Source: Chthonomonadaceae bacterium
Lineage (GTDB): Bacteria; Armatimonadota; Chthonomonadetes; Chthonomonadales; Chthonomonadaceae
NCBI GenBank assembly: GCA_025352825.1
Contig: JANXSG010000041.1
Coordinates: forward strand, 26,766 to 90,765
DNA length: 64,000 bases
Reading direction: 5' to 3'
A program made the translations under genes and the position numbers. Of this stretch, positions 62,924 to 64,000 are shown in pieces. The notes beneath the pieces were generated by a model. It saw only the letters and a program-made list of their open reading frames with translations. It had not been told where the DNA came from and did no database searches. Each line of letters starts with the position of its first letter. The stretch's first letter is position 1.

Positions 62924-63925
62924 ATGTTCATTCAACGTAAATACAATACAGCCACCGTAACCGGGACACATATACGCCTGCCCATGATAAAACGCGGGGC
63001 GGCTGACTTCGCCATTGGTACAGACTGGACGCCTGCTGCAGGGGATGTGAAGATTGCCAAAGATGGCGGTGCATCGATCAATATCGCATCGCTGCCGGCT
63101 GCTGTTACCGTAGGGAACTCTGCCTACTGGGAGTTCCCTCTCAGCGCTTCCGAGCTAAGCTGCAAACAGTTGGTAGTTACTATCTCCGATGGAGCTCCTA
63201 AAGCGGTGGAAGATAACATGTTCATCGTGGAGACCTTCGGAAACGCTGCCGCCATGATGCCGGCTGACCTTTCGGACGGCGCGCGGCTCGGCCTGACTTC
63301 TCTCCCCAACGCGGTTCCCGCTGCTGCCGGCGGCCTTGCAACTGTGAATGCCGGCAATCTGATTGCCGGAATCCAGGGAACGAAGAATACATTCGACTCT
63401 CTGAACGATCTCTCTGCGCTGCAGGCGGAGAATGCCGTGCTGGACGCCGATGTCGCCGCACATCACACCACTTCGGGCAGCGCCGGCCAGCAGATCCACA
63501 CCTCAGCAAGCGCCGGTTATCCGTGGTCGACAGCTCTGCCCGGAGCTTATGCCAGCGGAACCGCAGGAAACATCATCGGTATCAATCTGGATATGGCCGT
63601 CTCCAGCCGTCTGGGCGCAGGTTCGTACGTCGCTCCGGATAACGCTGGGATTTCCGCAATCAAGGCTAGTACCGACAACCTTCCTGCACAGCCTGCCGCA
63701 GTTGGAAGTGTAATGTCGCTGGATATGCTGCAGCCTGTTCCGCTCACCAATTCAGCGCAGACCCTCGGTGACGCCCTCAACGCAGCCCGCGCCATTGGTT
63801 TTGGCAAATGGGTAGTGGATGGCGCAGCCATTCCGCCAACTTTTACACTCTACGCACCAGACGGCGCCACCCCGATCCACATTTTCCAGCTGGACAGCGC
63901 CCTCACCCCCACCCAGAGGAACTGA
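62924..63925 (+). CDS. Phage-tail-like structural protein
   Basis: 333 residues. The N-terminal 110 residues (MIKRGAADFAIGTDWTPAAG, VKIAKDGGASINIASLPAAV, GNSAYWEFPLSASELSCKQL, AVEDNMFIVETFGNAAAMMP) match a beta-sandwich common in phage or prophage baseplate and tail-associated proteins, followed by an Ala/Gly-rich, low-complexity helical region. The C-terminus (PPTFTLYAPDGATPIHIFQL) is another small beta element. No signal peptide. Function in a virion-like or surface structure is inferred from resemblance only. Ends 13 bases before another repeat copy. Confidence 0.6.
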   Translation: MFIQRKYNTATVTGTHIRLPMIKRGAADFAIGTDWTPAAGDVKIAKDGGASINIASLPAAVTVGNSAYWEFPLSASELSCKQLVVTISDGAPKAVEDNMFIVETFGNAAAMMPADLSDGARLGLTSLPNAVPAAAGGLATVNAGNLIAGIQGTKNTFDSLNDLSALQAENAVLDADVAAHHTTSGSAGQQIHTSASAGYPWSTALPGAYASGTAGNIIGINLDMAVSSRLGAGSYVAPDNAGISAIKASTDNLPAQPAAVGSVMSLDMLQPVPLTNSAQTLGDALNAARAIGFGKWVVDGAAIPPTFTLYAPDGATPIHIFQLDSALTPTQRN

Positions 63926-63937
63926 AGAGAGGCGTTT

Positions 63938-64000
63938 GCATTCGCCCCTCTCCCGCGAGGAACGAGCATCTGGGAGAGGGGTTGGGGTGAGGTTCGCATT
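63938..64000. repeat. GC-rich hairpin repeat at the window end
   Basis: A further copy (63938-63993) of the 56-bp unit found twice at 62745-62857, with the same GCGAGGAACGAGCATCT loop. Confidence 0.85.

Overview
The window looks like chromosomal DNA of a Gram-negative, environmental, non-model bacterium. Pointers are a PEP-CTERM-anchored exported protein, an outer-membrane barrel with a CxxCH haem site, a planctomycete-type PSCyt1/DUF1549/DUF1553 protein, CRTAC1/FG-GAP and PPC-repeat secreted proteins and predicted lipoproteins. Base composition is moderate and TTG starts are common: at least seven genes are best started at TTG by Shine-Dalgarno spacing. This mix suits Armatimonadota, Planctomycetota or relatives, but no rRNA or other decisive marker is present, so the phylum is inference. 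Housekeeping genes include the 5' end of purL (minus strand, window edge), a cold-shock gene, thioredoxin, hisG-ruvA and rplU-rpmA.

Layout. 0-7.9 kb: purL', csp, trx, a DinB-like protein and a three-gene operon (zinc-finger anti-sigma-like protein, TPR-CHAT caspase-like protease, exported subtilase). 7.9-9.2 kb: a decayed insertion sequence and a MITE-like repeat. 9.2-13.2 kb: a second DinB-like protein and the PSCyt1/DUF1549/DUF1553 protein. 13.3-22 kb: two truncated IS1380 remnants in opposite orientation enclose a YkgJ-type protein, a SpoIID-like protein with an adjoining S26 peptidase, two aldo/keto reductases and a haem-tagged barrel. 22-28.4 kb: a DUF4382 lipoprotein, a CE15-like esterase next to an amidohydrolase, and a frameshifted PPC-repeat protein. 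28.6-30.1 kb: hisG-ruvA. 30.2-34.6 kb (minus): a peptide-maturation-like cluster with a 12-cysteine candidate substrate, membrane-anchored TPR protein, thioredoxin-like protein, HprK-like kinase and nucleotidyltransferase, two of them frameshifted. 34.8-35.4 kb: rpmA/rplU. 36-42.3 kb: a clan-A glycosidase, SixA, a TPR protein and a CRTAC1-like lipoprotein. 42.4-49 kb: a decay-rich accessory stretch with broken DUF2695, receiver, P-loop kinase and DUF1398 genes among intact globin-ankyrin, PEP-CTERM and cupin genes, and many GC-rich hairpin repeats.

49.3-60.1 kb (minus) is a defence island: rmuC, then a tightly coupled operon SIR2 - HerA - type III Mod - type III Res, then a NERD-domain protein. 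SIR2-HerA is a known anti-phage pair; here it is translationally coupled to a complete type III restriction-modification pair, and Res has a C-terminal extension with HEPN-like R-x(4-5)-H motifs. 60.6-64 kb carries a 21-bp-period tandem repeat and three phage-structural-like proteins (FN3, LamG-like, tail-like), each separated by blocks of the GC-rich hairpin repeat.

The strongest candidates for something undescribed are the SIR2-HerA-Mod-Res operon with its HEPN-like tail, the 12-cysteine peptide cluster, and the anti-sigma-like/CHAT/subtilase operon. At least four repeat families are visible, and the same GC-rich hairpin body occurs inside elements with two unrelated kinds of terminal inverted repeat.
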